Counted from the stretch's first letter, positions 26,538 through 36,477 are shown. The stretch is DNA of 64,000 bases from CBDFMG01 sp965221205 [NCBI: bacterium] (GCA_965221205.1 OZ244870.1:1736001-1800000), one strand, 5' to 3'. A program made the numbers and translations. Notes: generated from the letters alone by a model not told the origin.

Positions 26538-27083
26538 ATGCAAACATATTTTAACAATATATATCTTGCCGTTAAATCTGTCTTGATCGGAATGAGCCTG
26601 ACGTTCAGGCATCTCTTCGAAAGATCGGTCACGGTGCAGTATCCTCGGCAAAAACTGAGTATCCCCAAACGCTCCCGGAATCTTTTGCTCAACAAAGTTG
26701 ACGATTGTATCGGATGTGATCAGTGCGTACGGGTATGCCCTGTCGACTGCATCACAATGGATACAATCAAAACGTTTCCGGAAGACGATCTTGGAGTGAC
26801 TTCCGACGGCCAGAAAAAAAGACTCTGGGTTACGCGGTTTGACATCGATATGGCTAAATGCTGTTTCTGCGGATTGTGTACGTATCCGTGCCCGACAGAG
26901 TGCCTGATTATGACCGATGAATACGAATATTCAACAAACAATAGAGATAATTTAGTATTTGAATTTGCAAATGTCGATCCGATAAAAGTTGCCGAACTAA
27001 AAGAAAAAGACCACATCAGGGCTATGGAAAAAGAGAAAAAAAAGCTGGCGGCTGCGAAAGCAAAAGAAGAAGGTGGATCGTAA
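26538..27083 (+). CDS. nuoI: NADH-quinone oxidoreductase subunit I
   Basis: 181 aa with two [4Fe-4S] motifs, CIGCDQCVRVCPVDC (about 57-71) and CCFCGLCTYPCPTEC (about 111-125), giving clusters N6a and N6b. The amphipathic N-terminus (IYLAVKSVLIGMSLTFRHLF) lies along the membrane. In the absence of NuoE/F/G these clusters would be the electron entry point, probably from a ferredoxin. The last 40 residues are strongly charged (KEKKKLAAAKAKEE). Confidence 0.95.
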   Translation: MQTYFNNIYLAVKSVLIGMSLTFRHLFERSVTVQYPRQKLSIPKRSRNLLLNKVDDCIGCDQCVRVCPVDCITMDTIKTFPEDDLGVTSDGQKKRLWVTRFDIDMAKCCFCGLCTYPCPTECLIMTDEYEYSTNNRDNLVFEFANVDPIKVAELKEKDHIRAMEKEKKKLAAAKAKEEGGS

Positions 27084-27106
27084 GATCAGCCTGTTGAAGG
27101 GGATGT

Positions 27107-27613
27107 ATGAGCGCCAAGGATGTACTGTTTTTGCTATTTGCTGTGGTTACAGTAGGATCTGCCTTTCTGGTTGTATTTTCAAAGCGGATAACATACGCAG
27201 CGTTTTCCCTGATGCTGTCCTTTTTTGGTGTCGGCAGCCTCTATATATTTCTAAGTGCCGATTTTCTCGCTGCCGTTCAACTCATTATTTATGTCGGTGG
27301 TATCTTGATTCTGCTCTTATTTGGTATTCTCCTTACGGCAAAAATATCGTCTGTGACTGTTTCGACGAAAACATCTCAGCGTGTCTTGGGTTCTATAGCT
27401 GTCACCGGATTTTTGATTCTCCTTCTGTCGGTTATTTCAAATACTTCATGGTTCGGACCGGGATTTACAGATCAGGGAGCCTATGCACCACAAAGTGAAC
27501 TGATCGGAAACCAGTTAATGACCGTATATATTCTTCCGTTTGAAGTTGCGTCAATTTTGCTTCTTGCCGCGTTAGTCGGCGCACTGTACATCGTTCGATC
27601 GGAGGAGAAATGA
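27107..27613 (+). CDS. nuoJ: NADH-quinone oxidoreductase subunit J
   Basis: 168 aa with five membrane helices. NuoJ features include KRITYAAFSLMLSFFGVGSLYIFL, the conserved LSADFLAAVQLIIYVGGILILLLFGILL helix, and the closing LLAALVGALYIVRSEE. Its TGA stop overlaps the ATG of nuoK (ATGA), showing translational coupling. An overlapping open frame on the same strand is an artefact. Confidence 0.94.
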   Translation: MSAKDVLFLLFAVVTVGSAFLVVFSKRITYAAFSLMLSFFGVGSLYIFLSADFLAAVQLIIYVGGILILLLFGILLTAKISSVTVSTKTSQRVLGSIAVTGFLILLLSVISNTSWFGPGFTDQGAYAPQSELIGNQLMTVYILPFEVASILLLAALVGALYIVRSEEK

Positions 27614-27915
27614 TTCAACTTGAGACGTTTCTGATAATCGGCGCGCTGCTCTTTGCGAGCGGCCTTCTGGCTATTCTTACAAAGCGGAATGCTATAGGTA
27701 TTTTAATGGGTGTTGAGCTTATCTTGAATGCTGCGAACGTCAATTTTGTTGCATTTGCATTTTTCAAAGACCCCGGTATTCATGGTGTGTTAATAGCGTT
27801 ATTTGTATTTGTGATTGCGGTTGCCGAAGCGGCAGTTGCACTTGCAATAGTCTTAAATATTTACCGGACGCATCAGACGATCAATGTTGATGAAGCACAT
27901 AGTCTTCTGAAGTAA
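27610..27915 (+). CDS. nuoK: NADH-quinone oxidoreductase subunit K
   Basis: 101 aa, three membrane helices. The pair of buried glutamates typical of NuoK is present in LMGVELILNAANVN and FVIAVAEAAVALAI. Length is normal. It overlaps nuoJ by four bases. Confidence 0.95.
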   Translation: MIQLETFLIIGALLFASGLLAILTKRNAIGILMGVELILNAANVNFVAFAFFKDPGIHGVLIALFVFVIAVAEAAVALAIVLNIYRTHQTINVDEAHSLLK

Positions 27916-27960
27916 TGTAATTGATAGTGATGGTTTTGTACTAAACTCTTAAGAGAACAC

Positions 27961-30015
27961 ATGGAATTACTAGCTGCAGCGATTATTATCTGGTTACTGC
28001 CTCTTGCGGCGTTCACAATCCAGATTTTCATAGGGAAACGGCTTCCGAGACAGGGGGACTGGGTGGTTGTCGGATCAATGTTTGTTAATCTGGGCCTTGC
28101 TCTGTGGATATTCTATACTGTTCTTACTGCGTATGATCCGAATTTCAGAGTGGAGTATCATTTTGACTGGATTCAGCTTGGCAGTCAGAATTTCCCGCTC
28201 GGGTTCGCTCTCGATAATGTAACGGCAGTGATGCTTGTTGTTGTCACACTGGTCAGTTCACTTGTATTTCTTTACTCAACCGGCTATATGCACGGTGATC
28301 CGCGCTATTCCCGCTATTTTGCTTATCTTTCGTTGTTTGCATTTTCCATGCTCGGTCTGGTGCTGTTCGATAATCTGCTTGGCATTTATATGAGCTGGGA
28401 GCTTGTGGGACTCTGTTCGTATTTACTTATCGGATTCTGGTTTGAAAAAGATTCGGCTGCGAATGCTGGAAAAAAGGCTTTTATAACCAACCGTGTCGGC
28501 GATTTCGGTATGTTTGTCGGAATACTGATTGTGTTTTTCTCGGTTGGATCATTTTCATTTGAAGGAATTCGGAATGCTGTCGCTTCCGGCAGTTTTGGGG
28601 GGATGACACTAACGGTTGCAGGAATTTTGATTTTTATGGGAGCGGTCGGAAAATCTGCTCAGTTTCCGTTGCACGTTTGGCTGCCGGATGCTATGGAGGG
28701 TCCTACACCGGTCAGCGCGTTGATTCATGCTGCTACCATGGTAGCTGCCGGCGTCTACCTGGTTGTCCGGATATTCTTTATGCTGACTTCCGATTCGATG
28801 ATCGTCATTGCCTACATCGGCGGATTTACGGCGATCTTTGCAGCAACGATAGCTATTGCACAAAATGATATCAAACGTGTTCTGGCTTATTCGACAGTCA
28901 GCCAGCTCGGGTATATGATCCTCGCACTCGGTACCGGTTCATACGCAGCAGGTTTGTTTCATCTGATGACGCATGCCTTTTTTAAGGCATTGCTCTTCCT
29001 CGGTTCCGGAAGTGTGATTCACGCAATGGAACACGCTTTGCATGGGGCAAAACTGGAAGGCAACCCGAACGACATTTCGATCATGGGTGGACTCAGGCGG
29101 AAAATGCCAATAACTTTCTGGACATTTCTTGCGGGGACAGTCGCACTTTCCGGTGTACCGTTCACATCAGGTTTTTTAAGTAAAGATGCAATTTTGGCAG
29201 GATCGCTGAGTTTTGCGGTTCAACATCCCAGCCATTTTCTTCTGCCGGTGTTTGGATTTCTTGCGGCAGGTATGACTGCATTTTATATGTTCCGTTTGGT
29301 CTTCAAAACATTTTTTGGCGAATTTGCTCTGCCAAAGGCGTGGGATCATGTACATGAATCGAGCCGGTCAATGACCATTCCGCTCGTTGTCCTGTCGTTC
29401 CTCTGTGTTTTTGCATTTTATAGCTACAGTCCGGTTTCACCCGATGGAGGGTGGTTTTACCACCTTGTGCAGCCGCCTGAGCAGGGAGCTGTTATGGCAA
29501 TGGAATCAAGTAGTGGACAAGCCCAGGCAAGTGTGGAAGCTCATGGAAGCGGACATGATTCATCACACGCCTATGCACTTGCTTTGTCCCTGGTTTTTGC
29601 AGCACTCGGTATTATTGTCGCATACAGGACCTATTTCACGAAGCAGATTTCTGCAGAAGTGTGGGGAGCAATGTACCCGAGGCTGTACAACGGTATGTTG
29701 AATAAATGGTATATTGATGAGATATATAACGCTACTTTTGTTAAAGGTGTTCTGCTTTGGAGCAACATATGTAAGTGGTTTGATATAACGATTATCGATG
29801 GGATTGTGAATGGATCAGCACGTATAATTGTGCTGGTTTCCTGGTTCTACGGAAAGTTCGACACAATTGTAATTGATGGGTTGGTAAATGCTGTTGCATT
29901 AATTACACAATTGTTCGGCCTGATTGTACGACAGTTTCAGACAGGGAGAATACAGCAGTATATTGTCGGACTGCTGATCGGAATGATGATTATTATAATG
30001 TTTCGGATTATGTAA
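27961..30015 (+). CDS. nuoL: NADH-quinone oxidoreductase subunit L
   Basis: 684 aa, the largest antiporter-like subunit. Landmarks are YMSWELVGLCSYLLIGFW, the MGAVGKSAQFPLHVWLPDAMEGPTP segment with its pumping lysine and VSALIHAATMVAAGVYL, AYSTVSQLGYM, and HLMTHAFFKALLFLGSGSVIH. The C-terminal portion holds the long lateral helix and a final transmembrane anchor (IVGLLIGMMIIIMF). A Gly/Ser/His-rich loop (about 520-535) is an ordinary variable insertion. Confidence 0.95.
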   Translation: MELLAAAIIIWLLPLAAFTIQIFIGKRLPRQGDWVVVGSMFVNLGLALWIFYTVLTAYDPNFRVEYHFDWIQLGSQNFPLGFALDNVTAVMLVVVTLVSSLVFLYSTGYMHGDPRYSRYFAYLSLFAFSMLGLVLFDNLLGIYMSWELVGLCSYLLIGFWFEKDSAANAGKKAFITNRVGDFGMFVGILIVFFSVGSFSFEGIRNAVASGSFGGMTLTVAGILIFMGAVGKSAQFPLHVWLPDAMEGPTPVSALIHAATMVAAGVYLVVRIFFMLTSDSMIVIAYIGGFTAIFAATIAIAQNDIKRVLAYSTVSQLGYMILALGTGSYAAGLFHLMTHAFFKALLFLGSGSVIHAMEHALHGAKLEGNPNDISIMGGLRRKMPITFWTFLAGTVALSGVPFTSGFLSKDAILAGSLSFAVQHPSHFLLPVFGFLAAGMTAFYMFRLVFKTFFGEFALPKAWDHVHESSRSMTIPLVVLSFLCVFAFYSYSPVSPDGGWFYHLVQPPEQGAVMAMESSSGQAQASVEAHGSGHDSSHAYALALSLVFAALGIIVAYRTYFTKQISAEVWGAMYPRLYNGMLNKWYIDEIYNATFVKGVLLWSNICKWFDITIIDGIVNGSARIIVLVSWFYGKFDTIVIDGLVNAVALITQLFGLIVRQFQTGRIQQYIVGLLIGMMIIIMFRIM

Positions 30016-30091
30016 TGTTCACTTACACAGTACACTGCATTTTTGGATCACAATGTTTTAAGGAATCACCGTCCTTTTTGAGGAGAGATTA

Positions 30092-31573
30092 ATGAAGTAT
30101 TTAACGCTCATAACGTTTATACCCCTAATCGGAGCCGGGCTCATTGCTCTTGTGCCAAAAGAGAAAGTGATGCTCATAAAACAGTTAGCGGTTTTAGCGA
30201 CAGGAGTCACATTATTGTTGACAATTCTAATGCTGCTCCAATTCAATACCACAATGCCGGGGATCAACAGTGAAGGAAGCTTCCAGTTTGTCGAACATTA
30301 CCAGTGGATTGATGCACTTAATATAGAATATTTTATGGGTGTCGACGGCCTCAGTTTTCCGATGATACTCTTGACAGCGTTTCTTTGCTTTATATGTATA
30401 TTTGCTTCATGGAATATCGATCGCTCGCAAAAAGGGTATTTCGGACTTTTCCTTCTTCTTGAAACAGGAATGATCGGATCGTTCGCGGCACTCGATTTCT
30501 TTTTATTTTATGTCTTCTGGGAAGTGATGCTGCTGCCGATGTATTTTCTGATCGGTATCTGGGGAGGTCCTCGGCGTGAATATGCAGCGATAAAATTTTT
30601 CCTTTACACTTTTTTCGGAAGTTTATTGATGCTCCTCGCGATGCTCGCGCTCTATTTTGCGAATGATCCGCATACATTCAATATGTTGACACTCATTCAG
30701 AACAGCGGCACCTATTCAAGAACATTTCAGTACTGGGCATACATTGCACTCTTTATCGGTTTTGCCATCAAGGTTCCGGTTTTCCCGTTCCATACATGGC
30801 TTCCCGATGCTCACGTCGAAGCGCCGACAGCAATTAGTGTTATCCTTGCAGGTGTACTGCTGAAGCTGGGAACCTATGGTATCCTCCGGATCAGTTATCC
30901 GATGTTTCCGCTCGCCGCACAATATTTTGCCTACGGCCTTGCTGTGCTAGGATTGATAAATATACTCTACGGTGCGTTTACCGCTATGGCGCAGACAGAT
31001 TTGAAGAAACTGGTAGCCTATTCGAGTATCAGCCATATGGGGTATGTTTTGCTCGGAATGGCTGTTTTTACCGAAGCCGGTATCAACGGCGCTGTTCTGC
31101 AGATGTTTAACCATGGTACAATCACGGCAATGCTCTTTCTCCTGGTTGGTGTAATTTACGACAGGGCTCATCACAGGGACATTAACGGTTTCGGCGGTAT
31201 TGGTTCACAAATGCCGATTTTTACGGGGATTACCAGTTTCGCCTTCTTTGCAAGTCTCGGACTTCCGGGTTTGAGCGGTTTCATCGGTGAAGCTATGGTA
31301 TTCATAGGAGCTTTCAGTGTTTATAAATACATTACTGCTTTTGCAGTCAGCGGAGTCATCCTTACGGCCGGTTATTTGCTGTGGACCCTCCAGAGGATTT
31401 TCCTAGGGAAAATGGATGATAAATATAAAACGCTACCGGAGATAACCGGCATGGAAATTTTTACACTGGCTCCGCTAATGGTTATCATTTTGTTTGTCGG
31501 TGTCTATCCAATGCCAGTCTTGGACCTGATGAGAACATCACTAAACTTTTTGATTATTTTAGTTCATCCATAG
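30092..31573 (+). CDS. nuoM: NADH-quinone oxidoreductase subunit M
   Basis: 493 aa antiporter-like subunit with about 14 membrane helices. Typical segments: YFMGVDGLSFPMILL, FWEVMLLPMYFLIGIWGG, the KVPVFPFHTWLPDAHVEAPT loop, LKLGTYGILR, DLKKLVAYSSISHMGYVLLG and NHGTITAMLFLLVGVIYDR. GAGGAG precedes the start. Middle proton channel of the membrane arm. Confidence 0.95.
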   Translation: MKYLTLITFIPLIGAGLIALVPKEKVMLIKQLAVLATGVTLLLTILMLLQFNTTMPGINSEGSFQFVEHYQWIDALNIEYFMGVDGLSFPMILLTAFLCFICIFASWNIDRSQKGYFGLFLLLETGMIGSFAALDFFLFYVFWEVMLLPMYFLIGIWGGPRREYAAIKFFLYTFFGSLLMLLAMLALYFANDPHTFNMLTLIQNSGTYSRTFQYWAYIALFIGFAIKVPVFPFHTWLPDAHVEAPTAISVILAGVLLKLGTYGILRISYPMFPLAAQYFAYGLAVLGLINILYGAFTAMAQTDLKKLVAYSSISHMGYVLLGMAVFTEAGINGAVLQMFNHGTITAMLFLLVGVIYDRAHHRDINGFGGIGSQMPIFTGITSFAFFASLGLPGLSGFIGEAMVFIGAFSVYKYITAFAVSGVILTAGYLLWTLQRIFLGKMDDKYKTLPEITGMEIFTLAPLMVIILFVGVYPMPVLDLMRTSLNFLIILVHP

Positions 31574-31585
31574 TGTGGTAGGTCT

Positions 31586-33076
31586 ATGATTTCGTGGGAA
31601 ACAATTGTTGCAGATCTCAGGTATTTGTATCCTGAAATAGCGCTGACAGTCTCGATTCTGGTTGTGTTGCTTGCAGAGATAATTCCGGGTATAGGCAAGC
31701 GGCTCGTTATTCCGTTTTTGAGCCTTGGGGGTCTTCTCTTAGCAACAATTCTCTCCTTTCCGCTTCTTGAAGAACAGGGAAGGTCGCTGTTTTCCGGTAT
31801 GATGGTTGTCGATCCGATGGGAGTATTTTTTAAAATATTTTTCACATTTTCATCCGCAATCATCGTTATACTCTCATTCGCAACTTTTAAGAAATCAGGT
31901 GAGTATTATGCCCTGATACTTGCAACAACCATCGGTATGTGTTTCATGGCTACATCGACACATATCGTTATGATAGCAATTTCGCTCGAGATTGTGGGTA
32001 TATCATCCTATGTGCTTGCAGGTTTTAGAAAAAATGAGATCCGATCAAGTGAGGCGTCTCTTAAATTCATGCTCTACGGAGCAGTCTCAACCGGCGTGAT
32101 GCTCTACGGGTTTTCCTTTCTCTACGGTATCACAGGTGAGGGTACAATCTACGCAATTCGGGATTACCTTGCCGCAAATACCGTAAACGATGTGCTGCTT
32201 TTGATGTCGGTTCTCTTTGTAATAGCGGGAATCGGATATAAAATTACTATTGTACCGTTTCATTTTTGGTGTCCCGATGTCTATGAAGGTGCCCCGACAC
32301 CGATAACAACATTTTTCTCGGTCGGTCCGAAAGTGGCTGGAATTGCGCTATTGGCTCGTTTTGTCTTTACCGGTGTATCTGTGCAGACGGGAGGAGAAAC
32401 ATTCCGGTGGGAGTCTGTTGGTACATTAGAACTTCCTCTGATACTTGCCGCTCTTTCTGCAGTTACGATGACAGTAGGTAACCTCGCAGCACTTCAGCAA
32501 ACAAACCTGAAGCGTTTGCTCGCATATTCAAGTATCGCACATGCCGGGTATATACTTATGGGTTTCACTATGTTCGATAGTGAGGGGCTCAGTGCGGTAC
32601 TGTTCTACAGCATTGTCTATCTCTTTATGAATTTTGGAGCATTTATCGTCATAGACGGTGTTGCGCTCAGAATCAAAAGTGAGCAGATCGACCATTACCG
32701 TGGGCTTGGTTCACGCTCACCCTATATTGCATTTGCATTTATTATATTCCTCATCTCCTTAACCGGAATTCCCCCGACTGCGGGTTTTATCGGAAAATTG
32801 TTAATATTCGGTGCAGTAATTAAGAATAAACTGTACTGGCTGGCTGTTGTCGGTGTTTTAAATTCTGCCGTGTCGCTATTCTACTACTTTCGCATTGCCA
32901 AAGCAATGTATTTTACAAATACAGAAGACGGCTACGATTCGGCGGTTTCTGTTCCTACGTTGCACACTGTTCTTATTACTGCCCTACTCATTCCGACAGT
33001 ACTGTTTGGAGTATTTTGGAATACACTGAGCAACTGGGCACATTTTGGTATTGATTTTATACAAAGTATCCACTAA
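31586..33076 (+). CDS. nuoN: NADH-quinone oxidoreductase subunit N
   Basis: 496 aa antiporter-like subunit. It shows LEIVGISSYVLAGF, LKFMLYGAVSTGVMLYGFS, the YKITIVPFHFWCPDVYEGAPTP loop with its lysine, and LKRLLAYSSIAHAGYILMG. It starts 13 bases after nuoM and is the last subunit gene of the operon. No nuoE, nuoF or nuoG lies on either side of the cluster. Confidence 0.95.
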   Translation: MISWETIVADLRYLYPEIALTVSILVVLLAEIIPGIGKRLVIPFLSLGGLLLATILSFPLLEEQGRSLFSGMMVVDPMGVFFKIFFTFSSAIIVILSFATFKKSGEYYALILATTIGMCFMATSTHIVMIAISLEIVGISSYVLAGFRKNEIRSSEASLKFMLYGAVSTGVMLYGFSFLYGITGEGTIYAIRDYLAANTVNDVLLLMSVLFVIAGIGYKITIVPFHFWCPDVYEGAPTPITTFFSVGPKVAGIALLARFVFTGVSVQTGGETFRWESVGTLELPLILAALSAVTMTVGNLAALQQTNLKRLLAYSSIAHAGYILMGFTMFDSEGLSAVLFYSIVYLFMNFGAFIVIDGVALRIKSEQIDHYRGLGSRSPYIAFAFIIFLISLTGIPPTAGFIGKLLIFGAVIKNKLYWLAVVGVLNSAVSLFYYFRIAKAMYFTNTEDGYDSAVSVPTLHTVLITALLIPTVLFGVFWNTLSNWAHFGIDFIQSIH

Positions 33077-33175
33077 TTTACTTTTTCTTACTTTTTTTCT
33101 TGTATATTTTTTTTCGATTTCTTAGATTTATTTCTGTAATTAATTAAGATTACAACTTTAACTGAGGATTGAACA

Positions 33176-33508
33176 ATGACCTACATAGTTGGAGAACCTT
33201 GTTTTAACTGTAAATATGGAGATTGTGTAGAAGTGTGTCCGGTAGATTGTTTTTATCAGGATGAGAACATGCTCTATATTAATCCTGATGAATGTATCGA
33301 TTGTGATGCATGTAAGCCGGAATGTCCGGTCGACGCTATCTTCCCAGAAGAAGAAGGCCCGAGTTACGACGAATCAAACGGCAAACATGATACACAGCAC
33401 TATATCGATTTGAATTATAATTTTGACTACGACGGAAAAGATCCTGTCACATCGCAAGATGATGTAGTGCATGGTCCCGACTGGGACGAGTCAAAAGCAC
33501 GTGATTAA
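33176..33508 (+). CDS. fdxA: 7Fe/8Fe ferredoxin (FdxA type)
   Basis: 110 aa. First cluster motif [17 protein letters not shown] and second [15 protein letters not shown]; the spacing in the first site, with an insertion between the second and third cysteine, is typical of FdxA-type proteins carrying one [3Fe-4S] and one [4Fe-4S] cluster. The acidic C-terminal extension (about 65-110) is also typical. It follows nuoN by 100 bases, has TGAGGA as ribosome-binding site, and ends at a terminator. Given the missing NADH module, it is the best local candidate for donating electrons to the complex. Confidence 0.92.
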   Translation: MTYIVGEPCFNCKYGDCVEVCPVDCFYQDENMLYINPDECIDCDACKPECPVDAIFPEEEGPSYDESNGKHDTQHYIDLNYNFDYDGKDPVTSQDDVVHGPDWDESKARD

Positions 33509-33552
33509 TGTGTGCATTGCTTAGCACATTTGATCTATAAATTAGAATAAAT

Positions 33553-33590
33553 AACCCGACTTCAATTTAATACATTATAGTCGGGTTTTT
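33553..33590 (+). terminator. Rho-independent terminator closing the nuo-fdxA region
   Basis: AACCCGACT (33553-33561) pairs with AGTCGGGTT (33579-33587), followed by further T residues. Confidence 0.9.
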
Positions 33591-33860
33591 ATGTATACAT
33601 TTGTTTCGCAAACAGAAAAAAATCATTTGATCTGGTCAGAAGTGCTCTACAACGAGATGATAGAAGTAATGTGAATAATCATGTTTGTGATTTTTCCGCA
33701 ATTTTTTAAGAATATTGTAAATTTTCCGGTTTTCTTTCATTGCTTCAATACGAAAATATGCAACAGACAACATTATGACAGCAAACAGAAATATATCAAA
33801 AATTGCTTCCACTCCAAATCCAAGCATGCTGAAACGCTCAGTTCAGTATATATAATAAGA

Positions 33861-34644
33861 TACTTAGGTTATTTTCGGATCACGTGTTACAGTATACTTA
33901 GGATAGAAGAAAAAGTCACTAGAATTGATTGTTGGTACATCATGTCCCGTTTGTTCTGGGGATCGTCTGTACCGTTTGCGTGATAATCGTTTTACAGGTA
34001 CTCGATGTTCTTGTAAAGAGAGCCCGAAGCGATTCAAGGACGCGATCTTGCTCTACTGCATTATGTTTCTTTGAAGATACCTGCCAATAAAGCTGCCAGG
34101 GGTCTTGGTTTTGGCGCCACGACGGTGCGAGGCAAATAGATGCTTTGTCGACAGGAGATGTATGATTTCAGGAAGTGAGAAGACTTTCCGGCGAGACGAG
34201 ATAGAATGTGCTGCAAGCTGCTTTGGTGGAAAACGTACAGGAACCAGCGGTCGCGGCAATGCCGGTACAATAAAGGTTTTCGGCATGGTGGAACGTCACG
34301 GGAAGCTTGTGACTGCCGCTTGATGAACGAGATCAGGGACACCGTTGCGAAAGGGAGCGTCTTCTCCACTGCTACGTTCCGTTCGTATACATCGCTGAAG
34401 TTTTTTGGTAACCAGCGTACGGTCGATCATAACACAGAGTGGATCACGGGACGTCGTCATAGTAACGGCCTTGAGGGGTTCTGGTCATATGCACAAGAAA
34501 GACGCTTACAGTACCATGGTGTCAGCAAAAATCATTGCCTGGTATACCGGAAGGAAATGGAATGGAGATACTATTACAGAAACCAAAATTTATTCCATCC
34601 TTTAATCAAAATTCACGTTCGTCCGCTTTTGACCTAATTACCTA
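33861..34644 (+). mobile_element. Degenerate IS1595/ISXO2-like insertion sequence, copy 1
   Basis: About 784 bp. Pieced together over several frames, it encodes an ISXO2-like transposase: a zinc-ribbon remnant (YRLRDNRF), LLYCIMFL-region helix-turn-helix (IPAKAARGLG-like), GEIECAASCFGGKRTGTSGRG, then FRSYTSLKFFGNQRTVDHN, HSNGLEGFWSYAQERRLQYHGVSKNH and YRKEMEWRY. The first catalytic Asp, expected after GEIEC, is Ala, and frames are broken, so it cannot move by itself. Ends are inferred from where similarity to copy 2 stops; AGGTTATT (left) and AGGTAATT (right, inverted) are possible terminal repeats. Confidence 0.75.
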
Positions 34645-34800
34645 TAATAATATAAAATAACACTACCAACACAAGCGGTATCCAAGTAAAAGTCAGCCTG
34701 TTTTTTAACATAGGCATCACTTAATACTGTTGATTTGTTTTCCATTTCTCATTCCACATATAGTTATAACAATTACCGTGTTGTTTACGCTATTTAAAAA

Positions 34801-35826
34801 TTATATTCCAAGCGTGTCTTTGGAAATATGCATGGTGACATACATATGCGGTTTGTCAACCACTTCAGTAATATTAAGGTCTCCGGCAATTGAACAGAGC
34901 ATATATGCTTCCTCTGAACTGAGTCCATGAACAGTGACGAGATAATCGATCATAAAACGGGTTGCTTTTGTTACCGCATGTTCAAGTGTTGTTCCATATG
35001 CCCCGACGGCGTAAAAATCATCAGTCTCATATTGCGGTTCTTTAATTTGGCGAAAATCATCACGTAATTCAATTTTATACTTTACCCTTACCGCAGTTTC
35101 AAGAGCAGTGCCACTCACCTCACCCAATCCTTGTGCCGCATGAGCATCACCGACCGAAAATAAACCTCCTTCAACAAAAACAGGGAAATAAACGGTTGTA
35201 CCCACAGTGAGGTATGGATTGTCCATATTGCCGCCGAATTCCCGAGGTTCAATAGCCGATTTAAGCGTATCAGTGTCTGGAGCAACAGCCATAACACCTA
35301 AAAATGGATTGAGTGGTACTGATATATTTTCGGAAAATTGTGCAACCAGAGAGTTTTGGGTAATAGGAAATGTTTTGACGATCGGTTCCGTAAAATCATC
35401 CGCCAAAAGACCAAATCCAGGGAATAGTGCAATCCAACCATAGTCAGTTACTTCGATCTCAAGAATTGTAACTGCTAAGACATCACCGGGGTGTGCATTT
35501 TCAACATAAACAGGTCCGGTAAACCAAAATGGAAAATATTCATCGCCTTTTAATCCTGCATCAGGGTCCGTATCAACAATTTGACGTTCTGCTTTATGTT
35601 TTACAGTATATGCCTCAATTATAGAACCGGACGGAACAGAGATAACCGGCGGAATATCGTTTCCGAATCTGTCTTGATTATGTTCTTCAGTAATTATAAA
35701 ATCTGATCTGGGTAGATTTTTAATATCTGATTGGTCGGGGAGATATTGCGAACAATTAAACAATACTAAAGACGATACGATGCATACACACGATATACAT
35801 AAGCATTGAGATAGCGTGGTTCTCAT
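34801..35826 (-). CDS. Acetamidase/formamidase-family lipoprotein
   Basis: 341 aa from the ATG at 35826, chosen for its GAGGAG site and because a lipoprotein signal then opens the protein (lipobox LVLFNC near residue 25). The body matches the FmdA/AmdA fold: FTGPVYVENAHPGDVLAV, FGGNMDNPYLTVGTTVYFPVFVEGGLFSVGDAHAAQGLGEVSG, and the C-terminal SSEEAYMLCSIAGDLNITEVVD. These enzymes release ammonia from short amides. An exported, membrane-anchored form is unusual compared with cytosolic formamidases. Intact although its neighbours are decayed. Confidence 0.85.
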   Translation of the reverse strand: MRTTLSQCLCISCVCIVSSLVLFNCSQYLPDQSDIKNLPRSDFIITEEHNQDRFGNDIPPVISVPSGSIIEAYTVKHKAERQIVDTDPDAGLKGDEYFPFWFTGPVYVENAHPGDVLAVTILEIEVTDYGWIALFPGFGLLADDFTEPIVKTFPITQNSLVAQFSENISVPLNPFLGVMAVAPDTDTLKSAIEPREFGGNMDNPYLTVGTTVYFPVFVEGGLFSVGDAHAAQGLGEVSGTALETAVRVKYKIELRDDFRQIKEPQYETDDFYAVGAYGTTLEHAVTKATRFMIDYLVTVHGLSSEEAYMLCSIAGDLNITEVVDKPHMYVTMHISKDTLGI

Positions 35827-35936
35827 TTTTAACTCCTCTATTATAAAAGACATGCCTCAATTTATCAGTGATTTGAAAATATTCGATAGAAAATTCTATA
35901 TTCCATTAATACCGGAGTGAATTTGTTACCAAATTA

Positions 35937-36441
35937 TCACCATGATTTGTCATGATTTGGTTGTACACCTAAAGCATCTGCAACACGGGTAATATAGCGT
36001 AAGTAATTGTTCCTACGCGCTTCGCTCTGTAAATGCTGAAACACTTCAACATATTTCACATTCGGAGGATATGTAGAAACCTGAGTATAGCCGTTTTGTA
36101 CAAGCCACACATTAACGAAAATATCACCATGTTCTGCAGGAACAAAGATATAGGCCAATAATCTTCCGTACCGGTCACGCTCTTGAGTATCGTATTCAAG
36201 CCTGACAGATTTACCCTCTACGAGCTTTCTATTGGCTTCAAAGGCGTATCCAACTTGATTGAGTCGGATGAACAGTTTCGGGTGTGTCAATACCTATATA
36301 ACGTACTCTTTCACCGTTTTCAAGTTCAATTGTATCACTGTCAATTACTTTCGTGACTTTATGAGGGTATTCTGTCTGTGCGAATGAAGATGAGGAAAAA
36401 ACAAAGAATAATAATGTGGCAATGAAAGTTAATCTTTTCAT
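35937..36441 (-). pseudogene. Frameshifted staphylococcal-nuclease-like (thermonuclease) gene
   Basis: The first 67 codons give a signal peptide (MKRLTFIATLLFFVFSSSSFAQ) and the SNase start (VIDSDTIELENGERVRYIGIDTPETVHP). One base then shifts the frame near 36250, and the other frame continues seamlessly: FEANRKLVEGKSVRLEYDTQERDRYGRLLAYIFV, VQNGYTQVSTYPPNVKYVE. Active-site residues (D in DSDTIE, R in RYIGIDTPE, E and R in ERDRYGR) are all present across the two frames. A single 1-nt event would restore it, so a sequencing error cannot be excluded. Confidence 0.8.
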
Positions 36442-36455
36442 GGGATTTTCCCTTC

Positions 36456-36477
36456 GTTAATTTTTAGGATTCGCTTT
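36456..36477. repeat. 22-bp direct repeat, left copy
   Basis: Perfect match to 37432-37453. The two copies bracket the 281-aa lipoprotein gene, suggesting a duplicated or inserted segment of about 976 bp. Confidence 0.8.

Noticed and set aside
33636-33827. 63-aa minus-strand membrane-like frame
   Set aside because: It has a plausible hydrophobic stretch but no ribosome-binding site, no family resemblance, and lies in AT-rich intergenic sequence where such frames arise by chance.
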